Part shown: positions 28,961-38,806 of the stretch, one piece after another
Position numbering within the stretch: the stretch's first letter is position 1
Layout of the letters: each line of letters begins with the position of its first letter
NCBI RefSeq assembly: GCF_028890305.1
Contig: NZ_JARBXM010000001.1
Span: 560,501-624,500, forward strand
From: Candidatus Methanosphaera massiliense
GTDB taxonomy: Archaea; Methanobacteriota; Methanobacteria; Methanobacteriales; Methanobacteriaceae
DNA: 64,000 bases
Direction of reading: 5' to 3'
Notes under the pieces: generated by a model
Seen by the model: only the letters and a program-made list of their open reading frames with translations
What the model was told of the DNA's origin: nothing
The model's database searches: none
Program-made: the position numbers and the translations under genes

Positions 28961-31789
28961 TTAATTAATAAAATATTCATAAATGTCCTCTCGTACCGGA
29001 TATTTTAGTTTTAATTTAAAGTTCACAGTATCCTTAAGTTCACCATTCTTATCCATGACTTTAGCTTGAGCTGGCTGTGTAGGAATAATAGGACCCATGT
29101 AATAGAATGTTTTTCCTTCTTCATTATTTTTTTTCATAAACAAGTAGAATTTCATATTTGTCTTTTTATAGTTAAGAATTTCTTTAATATCCTTTGATTC
29201 AAATGTTCTGGAACTAGTGGCCATCCAACTTAGTGTTTCATTATCATAGAATTTATTAACATATTTAGTGCTTTCTTCATTATTTTCTTTTTTATCATAT
29301 GTTACACAGAATGGACATGTTTTCTCATTATCTATATTATTTTTTATCACATAACCGTATATAGCATCTTTTTCAGGCCAGTTTAGTAATTTAGCTATAT
29401 CTGCTCTTGAATATCTTTCATATAACTTGAAATTCATGTTATCGAGATGTTCATTATAGTTATCTTCATATTCAGTTAATCCTACTTTTAAAAGGTCACA
29501 TACATTATCTTTAAATTCTTTATTATCTAATAGTCTTTTAAATATTGGATCTATTGTGATTTCATCGTCTTTAACATCTATTATTTTACTTTTTAAGTAA
29601 TAATCATGTTCTCTTGGTTTGTAGAATGATTTGTCAAGTACACGTATGGCACTTTCAATGGATATTCTGTCGTTAATAATATTATATCTTTCTTTGAGTA
29701 TATTTTCAAGAACATAAATTTCAAGTGTATTATTTTTAATCAATTCCTCTATAATTACCAGTTCATGAGGTCTTCTACCATTTGCAAGTTTCTGAGTAAT
29801 AAATTCTAAATATAATAATTCTAAGGTATTCATTGAATTATTATAATCATTATCAACTTTAGCAACAAAGTAAGGGTATGTTTTACTTTCCTTTAATGAA
29901 TTAAGCTTATTCATACAATTAATTATAAACATAGGATTCAATTGATTATACTTGTAGAACTCATAAAGAGTAGGAATGTGTCCAAGCTTGTTTTTTAATT
30001 TGAAATACTCGTTTCTAATAAAATTCAAGTTATTGAATTTAGCTTTATTGATGGATTTATAAATTCTCTCAGATGATATTTTATCAAAATTGATTGTAGA
30101 ACATCCAACAAGCATATTATCACGGTTAATCATAAACTTACGAATTGTATCCTTATCATAAGTGGTATCTCCTGATAATGCTATGGGAATCATGAAATTA
30201 TTATTATAATTACCAATAAAGTCCAGTACGACAACATATTCCTTTCCTGGTGATTTACGAAGTCCTCTTCCAAGTTGTTGTATAAATATTATACTGGACT
30301 CTGTTTCACGTAACATTACTATTTGATTAACTTCTTTAATATCAACACCTTCATTGAAAATGTCAACTGTGAATATATAGTCAAGGTAATCTTCACGTGT
30401 ATCACTAGTTAATCTATCGATTGCTTCATCTCTTTCCTTTTGTGAGTTATCACCACTAAGACTAATTGTTTTATATCCGCGTCTATTAAATTCATCGGAT
30501 AATAATTTTGAATTTTTATTAGTATTACAGAAGACTAATCCTTTAACTCGATTTCCACTGTAACCATAATATTCAATGTTTTCAATTATATTATCTATAC
30601 GAGTGCTGGATAAATCATTAACATCTAATGCTTTATCAGTTATACCAAAATAATTAAATGTGCAGAGCATATTCTCTTCCAAGGCATCTTTTAATCTTAT
30701 CTCGTATATTATATTATGGTCAAATAAGGAGTAGATGTCAAAGTCATCTGATCTATCTGGAGATGCTGTCATTCCTATATAAAACTTAGGCTCGAAATAA
30801 TTCATTATTTTCTGGTAACTTTTAGCTCCTGCTCTGTGTACCTCATCTATTACAATGTAGTCAAAATGATTCTTATCATATTTAGTATAATTCTCTTCAC
30901 GTGACATCATTTGAATAGTACTGAATATAAAGTCGCTATCATAGTTTTTATTATTTCCTGAGAGCATGCCCATAGTTTTATTGTTAAATACATGTTCATA
31001 TGATTGTTTTGCTTGTTTTGCTATTTGTTCCCTGTGTACTAGGAATAATACTCTTTTAGGATTAAGTTTTTTTAATCCAAATGCTGATGCATATGTTTTA
31101 CCTGTACCTGTTGCACTTATCAGTAATCCTCTTTTCTTACCTGAATCTACTAGTTTACTTAGATTTTCCATGAATCGTTTCTGCATATTATTTGGTTTAA
31201 ATTGTTTTGGAGCAGGTTTTATCCATGATTTCATCTGTAATTCTATATTTTCTTCATATAATTCTTCATATTGAGTTATACACTCATCTATATCTATTGA
31301 ATTATTCCAATATTCATTGAATGTTTGTATTATCTCCTTGTTTACTTCATTATTAATACTGTCTTTTGTTAGTATATTCCATTCTTTGTTAACTGTCAAT
31401 GCTTTTTGTGTTATGTTGGAGCTTCCTATCAGTATATCATAGTTTTCCTTGTTTTTAAATATGTATCCTTTAGTATGAAAGCCATATCCCTTTTCATTTA
31501 CTGAGTATAATCGTACATCTATGTTTTTTAGTTGATTTAGTTTTCTTAATGCTTTAGGTTCACTGAAAGATAGGTAATCTGTTGTTAATATTTTACCAGG
31601 TATGTTATTTTCTTCTAATTCTTTTAGTGTTTGTAATAATGGTGTTATTCCACTTTCTGTTATGAATGCTACACTTATATAGAATTCTTCACAGTTTTCT
31701 AATTCAGCTTGTAGCGTACTTATCACTTTAACATTGTATTTTGAGTTGTTTATTATGAATTTAGAATTAGACAAGGTATAACTCCCCAT
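28961..31789 (-). CDS. SF2 helicase with N-terminal PLD nuclease-like domain (DUF3427 type)
   Basis: A 942-residue protein. Residues about 30-165 resemble a phospholipase D-type phosphodiesterase (FHTKGYIFKNK, LIGSSN). The helicase follows with SATGTGKTYAS (Walker A), VIDEVHRAG (DEVH box), TASPDRSDDFD and QQLGRGLRKSPGKEYV (motif VI), then a long C-terminal DUF3427-like part. Such proteins are often seen with restriction or defence genes; here it sits 46 bases downstream of hef. DNA processing is likely; the exact role is unknown. Confidence 0.85.
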   Translation of the reverse strand: MGSYTLSNSKFIINNSKYNVKVISTLQAELENCEEFYISVAFITESGITPLLQTLKELEENNIPGKILTTDYLSFSEPKALRKLNQLKNIDVRLYSVNEKGYGFHTKGYIFKNKENYDILIGSSNITQKALTVNKEWNILTKDSINNEVNKEIIQTFNEYWNNSIDIDECITQYEELYEENIELQMKSWIKPAPKQFKPNNMQKRFMENLSKLVDSGKKRGLLISATGTGKTYASAFGLKKLNPKRVLFLVHREQIAKQAKQSYEHVFNNKTMGMLSGNNKNYDSDFIFSTIQMMSREENYTKYDKNHFDYIVIDEVHRAGAKSYQKIMNYFEPKFYIGMTASPDRSDDFDIYSLFDHNIIYEIRLKDALEENMLCTFNYFGITDKALDVNDLSSTRIDNIIENIEYYGYSGNRVKGLVFCNTNKNSKLLSDEFNRRGYKTISLSGDNSQKERDEAIDRLTSDTREDYLDYIFTVDIFNEGVDIKEVNQIVMLRETESSIIFIQQLGRGLRKSPGKEYVVVLDFIGNYNNNFMIPIALSGDTTYDKDTIRKFMINRDNMLVGCSTINFDKISSERIYKSINKAKFNNLNFIRNEYFKLKNKLGHIPTLYEFYKYNQLNPMFIINCMNKLNSLKESKTYPYFVAKVDNDYNNSMNTLELLYLEFITQKLANGRRPHELVIIEELIKNNTLEIYVLENILKERYNIINDRISIESAIRVLDKSFYKPREHDYYLKSKIIDVKDDEITIDPIFKRLLDNKEFKDNVCDLLKVGLTEYEDNYNEHLDNMNFKLYERYSRADIAKLLNWPEKDAIYGYVIKNNIDNEKTCPFCVTYDKKENNEESTKYVNKFYDNETLSWMATSSRTFESKDIKEILNYKKTNMKFYLFMKKNNEEGKTFYYMGPIIPTQPAQAKVMDKNGELKDTVNFKLKLKYPVREDIYEYFIN

Positions 31790-31835
31790 TAATATGTTGA
31801 TTAGTTAAAAATTATGGTGGTGAGGTTGTGTAACA

Positions 31836-34079
31836 TTATTCATCTCTGAATTCTCTTTGTGTTACATCTATAATATTCGTAGCTGTTTTTTCTCCTATTC
31901 CTTCTACTTCTTTTAATTCATTTTTTGACGCATTTATCATGTTTTTAACAGTTTTAAAATGTTTGAGTAGACTTTTTGCTGATACTGGTCCTATTCCTGG
32001 TAGGCTTTCTGTTATGAATAATTGCTGTTCTGGTAGTGTAACTGGTTTTGTTTGTGTTCGTATACTTACTGGTTTTTTGTTGTCTTTGTCCTGTTCTCTT
32101 AATGCTATTCTTTTTAATAGGAATGCTGTGTCGGTTTCACTTTGAGTTTGAATAATTGGTATTCTGAAGTCAAGTGCTATAGATGCAAGTGCACCTCTTA
32201 TAGCATTTGGATGAAGGAATGTATGATAAATGTTTTCACCTTCAATTATCATAAGGGGTTTTCTACAATTAGTGGTTAATTCTTTAGCTTGTTGATATAA
32301 TCTTTTATCTGTTATTGACTTGCTGAAATCTTCAACAGTTTTTCTTTCAATAATAATATCATCAGTAATTTGATAATCACCAACACCCATACTTTTTACT
32401 TTTATCTCACAATTGATTTTATCTAATTCTCGCATCATGTTAGAATTTTTCTCACGATAATCAACATATATAGTTACTTCAGCATTATCTGGGTCTGTGT
32501 TGATATTATAAGATTGTACTTCTTCATTATTAGCCACGTAGTTATCAAGTGAAATATTATTCTTGTTGTATGCATTGTAGATGTTATTCTTCATTGCTCT
32601 TTCTTTTCTTTGACTAGCCCAGTAATATGATTCATCAAGTGTACCTTTAGTCATTAATATATACATTTCACCTTGATGTTTACGTCCTGTTCTTCCTTTT
32701 CTCTGAATCATTCTAATTTCAGATGGCACTGGTTCATATAATATAACATAATCTACAGCAGGTATATCAATACCTTCCTCTGCAACACTAGTTGAGATAA
32801 GCACGTTGTATTCATCATTCTTAAATTTATCAATTACTTCAATCTGTTTTTTCTGACTTAATCCCTTATCATTATCTCGTGATGCCTGACCATAAAATCT
32901 GATAGATTTAATATCATTTTTTTCACAATGTTCATGAATACTTTTTGTGGTATCTCTAAACTGACTGAATACTATAATCTTATTCTGATTATTTTCATCA
33001 AGAATTTGTTGAATTAACTCCATTAATCTTTTCATTTTTGGATGATCAATACCTCTATCCACATATTTTCTTGTTAACATCACAGCTTTATTAAACTTAT
33101 AATCATTTTTCAATGATTTAGATGCTTTTGTTTTCTTCTTTTCAAGTTTATTAAAGTAATTATTCAATGTTTTAATACTCTGAGTTTCAAGAAGTTCTTG
33201 AGAATGCATAATATTTATTACTTCAGTTAATATTGAAATTCCTGTGAAATATTCTTTTTTAGGATTATTACTTGAGGCTATTTTTTGTTGAAGTCTTTTT
33301 TGTTCAACAAGAATTTCTCTTTTTGATGGTTTAGCTATTGAATCTATAATACCTAATTTTTTAAGAGTTTTTAATCTTATTTTCAGAGTTTCTGCTAATA
33401 AATCTTTTATTTCTTTTAATTCAGGTGTTAGTTTTACCTTTATCCATTTAGTCTGCACTTGATTAAAGTATGGTGCTACGTCAGGGTCATCTTCACTTTT
33501 AATTATAACATTATTTATGTAGATGTTATGGGATACTTCTTTTATTTTTTTCTCTTCCCATCCTGGACTAGCTGTTAAACCTAATACTAGTTGGTCTTTA
33601 GCTTGCTGAATATACTTTTGTGCTAAGTATACATAGGAATATGATCCTACTGCGTGATGACATTCATCAAAGACAATTAAAGAAACATCTTTAAAATCAT
33701 ATTCACGTGATATAATATCAGATTCTACAGTTTGTGGTGTAGCACAAATTACTCTATTTTCCTTCCATAATTCTTTTCTATCAGCAGGTTTGTTATTTCC
33801 TGTTATACTAGTTACTGAAGTATTTAAAAATTTTTTAAAGCTTTTTTCATGTTGTAATGTCAGTGGTTTACTTGGTGCTAATATTAAAATCTTACTATTT
33901 TCATAGTTTTTTAGTCTTTCAGCTGATATTAAAGCTGCAATTACTGTTTTACCCATTGCAGTAGGTGCTATTATCATTGTGTTACCTTTTTTAAGTACAC
34001 TCATAGCTAAATTCTGTTGGTATATCCTTCCTTCTATCGTATTTTTATTTATGTATTTATGATCTATCCAATTTTTCAT
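31836..34079 (-). CDS. hef: Hef helicase-nuclease (FANCM/XPF family)
   Basis: A 747-residue fork-processing enzyme. The N-terminal SF2 helicase has APTAMGKT (residues 38-45), FDECHHA, LTASPG and the motif VI stretch QRKGRTGRKHQGE. The C-terminal ERCC4 nuclease carries VDYREKNSNMMREL and GDYQITDDIIIERKTVEDF with the GDnxERKxxxD signature intact, and two helix-hairpin-helix motifs (LPGIGPVSAKSLL, VEGIGEKTATNI) end the protein. Hef cuts and unwinds stalled replication forks. Its promoter side borders the 1.6-kb repeat region. Confidence 0.96.
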   Translation of the reverse strand: MKNWIDHKYINKNTIEGRIYQQNLAMSVLKKGNTMIIAPTAMGKTVIAALISAERLKNYENSKILILAPSKPLTLQHEKSFKKFLNTSVTSITGNNKPADRKELWKENRVICATPQTVESDIISREYDFKDVSLIVFDECHHAVGSYSYVYLAQKYIQQAKDQLVLGLTASPGWEEKKIKEVSHNIYINNVIIKSEDDPDVAPYFNQVQTKWIKVKLTPELKEIKDLLAETLKIRLKTLKKLGIIDSIAKPSKREILVEQKRLQQKIASSNNPKKEYFTGISILTEVINIMHSQELLETQSIKTLNNYFNKLEKKKTKASKSLKNDYKFNKAVMLTRKYVDRGIDHPKMKRLMELIQQILDENNQNKIIVFSQFRDTTKSIHEHCEKNDIKSIRFYGQASRDNDKGLSQKKQIEVIDKFKNDEYNVLISTSVAEEGIDIPAVDYVILYEPVPSEIRMIQRKGRTGRKHQGEMYILMTKGTLDESYYWASQRKERAMKNNIYNAYNKNNISLDNYVANNEEVQSYNINTDPDNAEVTIYVDYREKNSNMMRELDKINCEIKVKSMGVGDYQITDDIIIERKTVEDFSKSITDKRLYQQAKELTTNCRKPLMIIEGENIYHTFLHPNAIRGALASIALDFRIPIIQTQSETDTAFLLKRIALREQDKDNKKPVSIRTQTKPVTLPEQQLFITESLPGIGPVSAKSLLKHFKTVKNMINASKNELKEVEGIGEKTATNIIDVTQREFRDE

Positions 34080-34222
34080 GCTAAATAAGTGTTTGTTTTA
34101 TATTGTTTATTAATTATGTTTTTTTCATCGATATTTTATTCATAATAATAACACTGTGAGTTATTAATAGACAATGTTTAGTTATATACCTATAGAAACC
34201 TATATATACTAGTAAATATAAT

Positions 34223-34397
34223 CTATTATTGTGAATAAGTATAAAGAAAAGAAATAATTTCTAAAATATTTATAAACAATAATAAATAAAATTAAAAAAT
34301 AGATAATAAGTAAATTAATATTAACATTGTATATTAAAATAAATATAGAAAGATATATATAATAACAAAATATATTTATTATTGTGAATAAGTATAA
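34223..34397 (+). repeat. Direct repeat pair upstream of hef
   Basis: TATTATTGTGAATAAGTATAA occurs near 34225-34245 and again at 34377-34397, 152 bases apart, each preceded by AAATATA. The copies agree over about 20 bases within otherwise unrelated AT-rich DNA. They lie 145-320 bases upstream of the hef start and could be binding sites or promoter copies. Confidence 0.65.
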
Positions 34398-34480
34398 TTA
34401 AATTAAAAAATTTCTAAACAATTAACTCTATTAATTGTTGTAATATACAAATATTAACAAAGAAAAAAATTTCACATAAA

Positions 34481-35203
34481 GTGATGAAAATGAAGCGATG
34501 AAAAAAATTATTCTTAAAATAACGAAACAAAAAAAATATGAACAACTTATCACAAGCATATCACAGTTGTGATGAAAATGAAGTAAATACAATAAAGAAA
34601 TTATAACATATAATACAAAAAAACTAACATTATAATAAATGAAAAAATAGATGAAATAATTTTTTGTAGTCGTGATTAAAATGAAGAACTAAAAACAACA
34701 ACTTTAAATCGAATATTCTATTACAACATTACAAATTACAATATAATTAAGATAAAATAATAATTCAAATAATCATTTAGAGCGTGGTTGATATGAAGTG
34801 AGTCATATACTTAAGGAATCAAATAAATTAAATAAAATAATAAGAAAAAGGAATTTCAAGTAATAAATTATAGTGACAGTGGTTTATATGAAGTGAATCT
34901 TTTAATTAATGAATTAAATCATTGATTAAATAAAAAAAAGATCTAAAAACATAAAAAAAACAAAACATAAAAAAGACACTAAAATAAAAAATTCAAATTT
35001 AAAACAAAAAATAATCACATATGTTGTGATGAAAATGAAGTGAAGGTTAATAAAATATATAATTAAAGCTATATCGTAAATATAAATAAAAATTACTATC
35101 AAATATTCTAGTCGTGATAAAATGAAGAACTAAAAACATTTATCCTTAAAAAAATATTTCCAAAATAAATCACCACGACGAGAAGTGATGAAAATGAAGC
35201 GAT
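34481..35203 (+). repeat. Array of eight start-stop repeats (GTG-n6-ATG-AAG-stop)
   Basis: Copies begin at 34481, 34569, 34672, 34784, 34879, 35026, 35114 and 35185, spaced 71-147 bases. The typical unit is GTGATGAAAATGAAG. In every copy ATG AAG is followed by a stop directly (TAA once, TGA three times) or after one codon (CGA or AAC, each twice). Seven of eight also keep GTG in frame three codons before the ATG. TCAC precedes and pairs with GTGA in copies 1, 2, 6 and 8. The plus-strand element before the ATG resembles local ribosome sites such as GGTGA. Confidence 0.8.
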
Positions 35204-35630
35204 AGAATAAAATATTATAAACCTAATCTAAAAACTCTTCAAAAATAATAATGAAAGATAAAATAATACCTTATAAGTATATATGACTAATAAATAAAAT
35301 CTTTTCGGTGATAATTTAAATCAATTAATGATATTTATTAAAAAATATCTATAAAATAATCTCTTAATAAAAAAAATCAATAGAATTAAATCAATAAATT
35401 AATTAAACTACCATATTAAATAAAAAGAAGAATACCTGAACCTATAAAAGTAGTATAATTAATAAAAAGAATTGTTTACTTCTCTATTGATTTCATGTTT
35501 TATAATTAATAGAAATAATGATATTAAAAACATGTAAAAAAAGTTGTGTTAAAAAAAAGTATTGACGTGGTTGAAAAATACTTTTCTCAAATAAATTTCA
35601 TAATTTGTTAATAAAACAAGGAAAAAAGGA

Positions 35631-35689
35631 AATATAAATTACAAAATCCCGGTGTAAAGGTAGGATTCCTTTATATTGTAATTTATATT
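35631..35689 (-). terminator. Nested hairpin after acnX
   Basis: A perfect 14-bp inverted repeat (35631-35644 with 35676-35689) encloses a 31-base loop that itself contains AATCC/GGATT arms (35645-35649 with 35663-35667) and an alternative TAAAGG/CCTTTA pairing. On the minus strand it lies 30 bases after the acnX stop and is followed by a T-rich run, so it may end or protect the acnX mRNA; a structured small RNA is the alternative. Confidence 0.55.
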
Positions 35690-35718
35690 CTCTAAACTAT
35701 TTTTTTTATATTTAAAAT

Positions 35719-36918
35719 TTATTCAGATATCATATCAATTAAATTCTCTACAGTATCATAAACAACATCTAACTTACACATGTTAGGCACATAATTTGCT
35801 GCTTTTGCTGAATTAACTCCAATAACTTCATAATCAAGTTCTTCAATAGGAGCTACAACCATACATGTATCAGAAACTATTTTTCCACCAGCTTGTTCTA
35901 TAATATCAAGATATCCGCATTGTTGACTTATTGCTTTTATAGCTTTAGATGTGCAAATCCATAAGTCTTTAACTAGTTTTTTACCTTTAACAAGTTGAGT
36001 TACTTTCTGAATTTCAGTTATTGACGCATGTGGACATCCGAGACATACAAGATCAGGAATTTTATCTGTAGTAGATAACTTACTAATAGTATCCTTGATT
36101 ATAGTTTCATCAATATCTATTGTTTCAAGTTCATCGAATGATTCATGATTTCTTGCAAACTCGGCTTCTGGAGTAATTCCTTCTACATGGTATTGACTTA
36201 CAGCTCCACTACTTGCGAGAGCTGCTCCTAATAGTTTTAGATTATTTCTTCCAGGATTACTTGTAAGTTTAAAGTATGGTTTTTTATCATTAACTATTTG
36301 TCCAACATAGTATCCTAGTGCTCCGATTTCTGCTTCATTATTAAAATCATAGGATACATCAAATATCATGTCAGCTACTCTATTTTCTAAGATATGATTT
36401 CCATAGTATGGTGTTCTTCCAACTATTGCTGCTAGTAATGCACTTGGACCACCTTCACGGTTTGTTCTAGCACCTATAACACTATTTACATAGCATACAG
36501 CTGATGATTCGGACCATGATACATGATCATTCAGCATTGGAGTATTACCTATTAGGTATGGTGTACATGTACATGTGCTCATTACACCTATACTTTCATA
36601 TCCTTTTATTATATCAATCTGTTTTTTAGTGAATTCTTCGCTGAATCCTAATTCTTCCCAGTTTTCAATATCTACTCCAGCAGGGTTAAGCATGGTTTCT
36701 AGTGTAACATCTGCTTTTTTACCTAAATCAACTACAAAATCCAGTCCCGCATCACCAATAGTTTTGTATGATACTCCAGATACTTGTGCAGATGTAATTG
36801 GTATCATTTTTTCTGCATCATATATTTTTCCTAGACTTACTAGTATTTCCATACATTCTGCTTTTCCTTCACCATATTCACCATTATACATGTCTTCTTC
36901 ATACTTTGTAAGTTCCAT
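35719..36918 (-). CDS. Aconitase X catalytic subunit (DUF521), probable phosphomevalonate dehydratase large subunit
   Basis: A 399-residue protein of the aconitase X family. Characteristic stretches are ITSAQVSGVSYKTIGDAGL, STCTCTPYLIGN, ARTNREGGPSALLAAIVGRTPYYG and LVCLGCPHASI, with Fe-S cysteines in the second and last. In archaea the large plus small aconitase X subunits dehydrate mevalonate 5-phosphate in the modified mevalonate pathway for isoprenoid lipids. The small subunit is not adjacent. The ATG at 36918 is preferred to a GTG three codons earlier; the sequence before it (GTGGTAGATATG) resembles repeat copy 4 at 34784. Confidence 0.85.
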   Translation of the reverse strand: MELTKYEEDMYNGEYGEGKAECMEILVSLGKIYDAEKMIPITSAQVSGVSYKTIGDAGLDFVVDLGKKADVTLETMLNPAGVDIENWEELGFSEEFTKKQIDIIKGYESIGVMSTCTCTPYLIGNTPMLNDHVSWSESSAVCYVNSVIGARTNREGGPSALLAAIVGRTPYYGNHILENRVADMIFDVSYDFNNEAEIGALGYYVGQIVNDKKPYFKLTSNPGRNNLKLLGAALASSGAVSQYHVEGITPEAEFARNHESFDELETIDIDETIIKDTISKLSTTDKIPDLVCLGCPHASITEIQKVTQLVKGKKLVKDLWICTSKAIKAISQQCGYLDIIEQAGGKIVSDTCMVVAPIEELDYEVIGVNSAKAANYVPNMCKLDVVYDTVENLIDMISE

Positions 36919-36950
36919 ATCTACCACTCATATCTTATTATATTTTTTTC

Positions 36951-38321
36951 CTAGTTGTTATTTATTTGATATTCTACCATTTCATCTACTAGGTGTATGA
37001 AATTATCTTTTTGGTTAGCAGGGATTGTTGCACCAGCTGCTATGTTATGTCCACCACCAGATCCATTGAAGTTGTTAGATGCTTGGTTCATTATAACACC
37101 TAGATTAACACCTTGTTCTACCATATTGTCTGTTGTTCTAGAGGATACTTTGATTAAGTTATCCATCTTCATCAGACTTAACACAGGTTTATCTGGAAGT
37201 ATGCCAAGATCTATACCAATACTACTTACTGCTGCTGCAACTTTTTTAAGTTCTTTGTCTTCTGTGTATATGTATTGGATATTTTCTTCTTGAATACTGC
37301 CTTCTCTTTTTATCCACTCAATTCCATTCTGCATATTACTACTGTACTTAGATAATAATGATTCTGCATAGTCTATTTGTGCGTATTTTCCTAGTTGTAT
37401 GCTTAGTGCTGCTGTGTATTCTTTGTTTTTACCACATGCATTTAATAGATTAGAATACTCTTCAATATTTGTTAGTTCTCTTCTGATATTAGGTATAGTG
37501 TATATTTCGCCATATATATTCTCATTAATATTGATTAATTCATTTTTCAATGTTTCATATTCTTCTTTAGATAGTTGACTTAGTAGCTTATCTTTAGGAA
37601 TGTTATGATTATCTAAGAATTGTTTTGTTTCATCAATATTTCCAGATAATCCTTGAATTACTGGGTTGTATGTGTATGTTATTGCTTTGTATAATGGTTG
37701 ACTGTTAGAGTATGCTAGTTTTAATTCGTCTTTGATTTCCATTGTATTATGTTCAATGGCTTCATCTAAAATTAGTTTGTTTATGCCTGTTGGACCATGT
37801 TTGAATTGCATATCACCATATGCACCAGTTAATGCTAATCCTGCTAGTTCATAGAATTCATAGCCATGCACTGATAAATATGAAAGTCCAGAACCACTAA
37901 CATCTTTGGTTCCATCAATATTAAATATATGAGGATTCACGTGTATTATCTGCTTATTATCCACTTGTATTTCTGGGTCTGTACCTTCGGGTACTTGATG
38001 ATGGTCTGCTATTATCACATCACCCTTGAGTTTAGAAATACTGTCCAGATTTCCACTTCCCATATCTGAGAAAATAAATAGTTTATATTTGGATTTGTTA
38101 AGTTCTTTAACGTTACTGTCTCTAAGACGTGGTAATATTGTTGTATGGAATCTTCCACCTGCCTTCTGTATTGCGTTAGCAAATATTCCAGCAGATGTTA
38201 GTCCATCAGCATCATTGTGAGATATTAATCTCACAACATGCTGTTTTTCAATGTGTGATTTAAGTAAATCACAAGCTTCGTCAGCTCTATTTAACAAGTA
38301 AAGCTGCTGTTGTTGGGTCAT
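36951..38321 (-). CDS. DHH-family phosphoesterase, archaeal RecJ-like
   Basis: A 456-residue single-strand nuclease or phosphodiesterase. The DHH domain shows [30 protein letters not shown] and [10 protein letters not shown]; the C-terminal DHHA1 domain ends with [15 protein letters not shown]. Archaeal RecJ homologues act with the GINS/MCM complex or in RNA turnover. ATG 38321 is chosen because GGAG lies just ahead, although this makes the start overlap the rpsO end by 35 bases, so expression is coupled to rpsO. Confidence 0.9.
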   Translation of the reverse strand: MTQQQQLYLLNRADEACDLLKSHIEKQHVVRLISHNDADGLTSAGIFANAIQKAGGRFHTTILPRLRDSNVKELNKSKYKLFIFSDMGSGNLDSISKLKGDVIIADHHQVPEGTDPEIQVDNKQIIHVNPHIFNIDGTKDVSGSGLSYLSVHGYEFYELAGLALTGAYGDMQFKHGPTGINKLILDEAIEHNTMEIKDELKLAYSNSQPLYKAITYTYNPVIQGLSGNIDETKQFLDNHNIPKDKLLSQLSKEEYETLKNELININENIYGEIYTIPNIRRELTNIEEYSNLLNACGKNKEYTAALSIQLGKYAQIDYAESLLSKYSSNMQNGIEWIKREGSIQEENIQYIYTEDKELKKVAAAVSSIGIDLGILPDKPVLSLMKMDNLIKVSSRTTDNMVEQGVNLGVIMNQASNNFNGSGGGHNIAAGATIPANQKDNFIHLVDEMVEYQINNN

Positions 38322-38688
38322 ATCTCCATCCTTCAGGAAGAACATTGTTTTTAGTGTAGTATTTTACTAATCTTCTGATTTTAGATTCTATTTTGATTAA
38401 TCCTCTTTTTGAGTGGATATCTTTTGGGTTTTCTTCGAGGTGTTCTCTTATGTTTACTGCTCTTTTAATTAAGTTTAGTAAATCTTCTGGGTAATCGAAT
38501 ACTATTCCATTTTTTTCGAGGATATCTGTAATTTTTTCACCTAAAACTGTTTTTGTACTTGGAATTCCGTATTGGTCTCTTAGTGTGATACCAATTTGGC
38601 TTGTACTTTGTCCGTCTCTGTATAGTTTTACGATTAATTCTTCTATTTCTTCTGGGCTTTGTTCTACCCATTCAGGTTTGTCTGCCAT
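38287..38688 (-). CDS. rpsO: Ribosomal protein S15 (archaeal S15p/S13e)
   Basis: A 133-residue small-subunit protein; the archaeal/eukaryotic N-terminal extension ([19 protein letters not shown]) precedes the S15 core ([27 protein letters not shown]). TAGGAGA precedes the ATG. The 3' end overlaps the recJ-like gene. The pairing of rpsO with a RecJ-like DHH gene is common in euryarchaea. Confidence 0.96.
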   Translation of the reverse strand: MADKPEWVEQSPEEIEELIVKLYRDGQSTSQIGITLRDQYGIPSTKTVLGEKITDILEKNGIVFDYPEDLLNLIKRAVNIREHLEENPKDIHSKRGLIKIESKIRRLVKYYTKNNVLPEGWRYDPTTAALLVK

Positions 38689-38806
38689 GTTATATTATTC
38701 TCCTAATTTATTAGTCTGTTTTTTTTAAGTAGTTTATATTATTTTAAAAAAATGTTTTACCTATTTTTTGTTTTAAATAATATAATAATGTTTTACTTGT
38801 GAATGT

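Larger units (their letters stand above)
34080..35718. other. 1.6-kb gene-free region with dispersed repeats
   Basis: Between the start of hef and the end of acnX there is no open frame worth calling on either strand, in a window where intergenic gaps average well below 300 bases. It is extremely AT-rich. It contains a pair of direct repeats (34223-34397), an array of eight start-codon-like repeats (34481-35203) and a nested hairpin (35631-35689). It could encode untranslated RNA or serve as a chromosomal structure site. Confidence 0.75.

Noticed and set aside
34481-35203. The GTGATGA elements as C boxes of C/D-box guide RNAs
   Set aside because: Four copies match the C box, but no CTGA D boxes lie at the required 15-45 base distances and the other four copies break the C box.
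34481-35203. CRISPR array
   Set aside because: Units are short, degenerate and spaced 71-147 bases apart, without uniform spacers or nearby cas genes.
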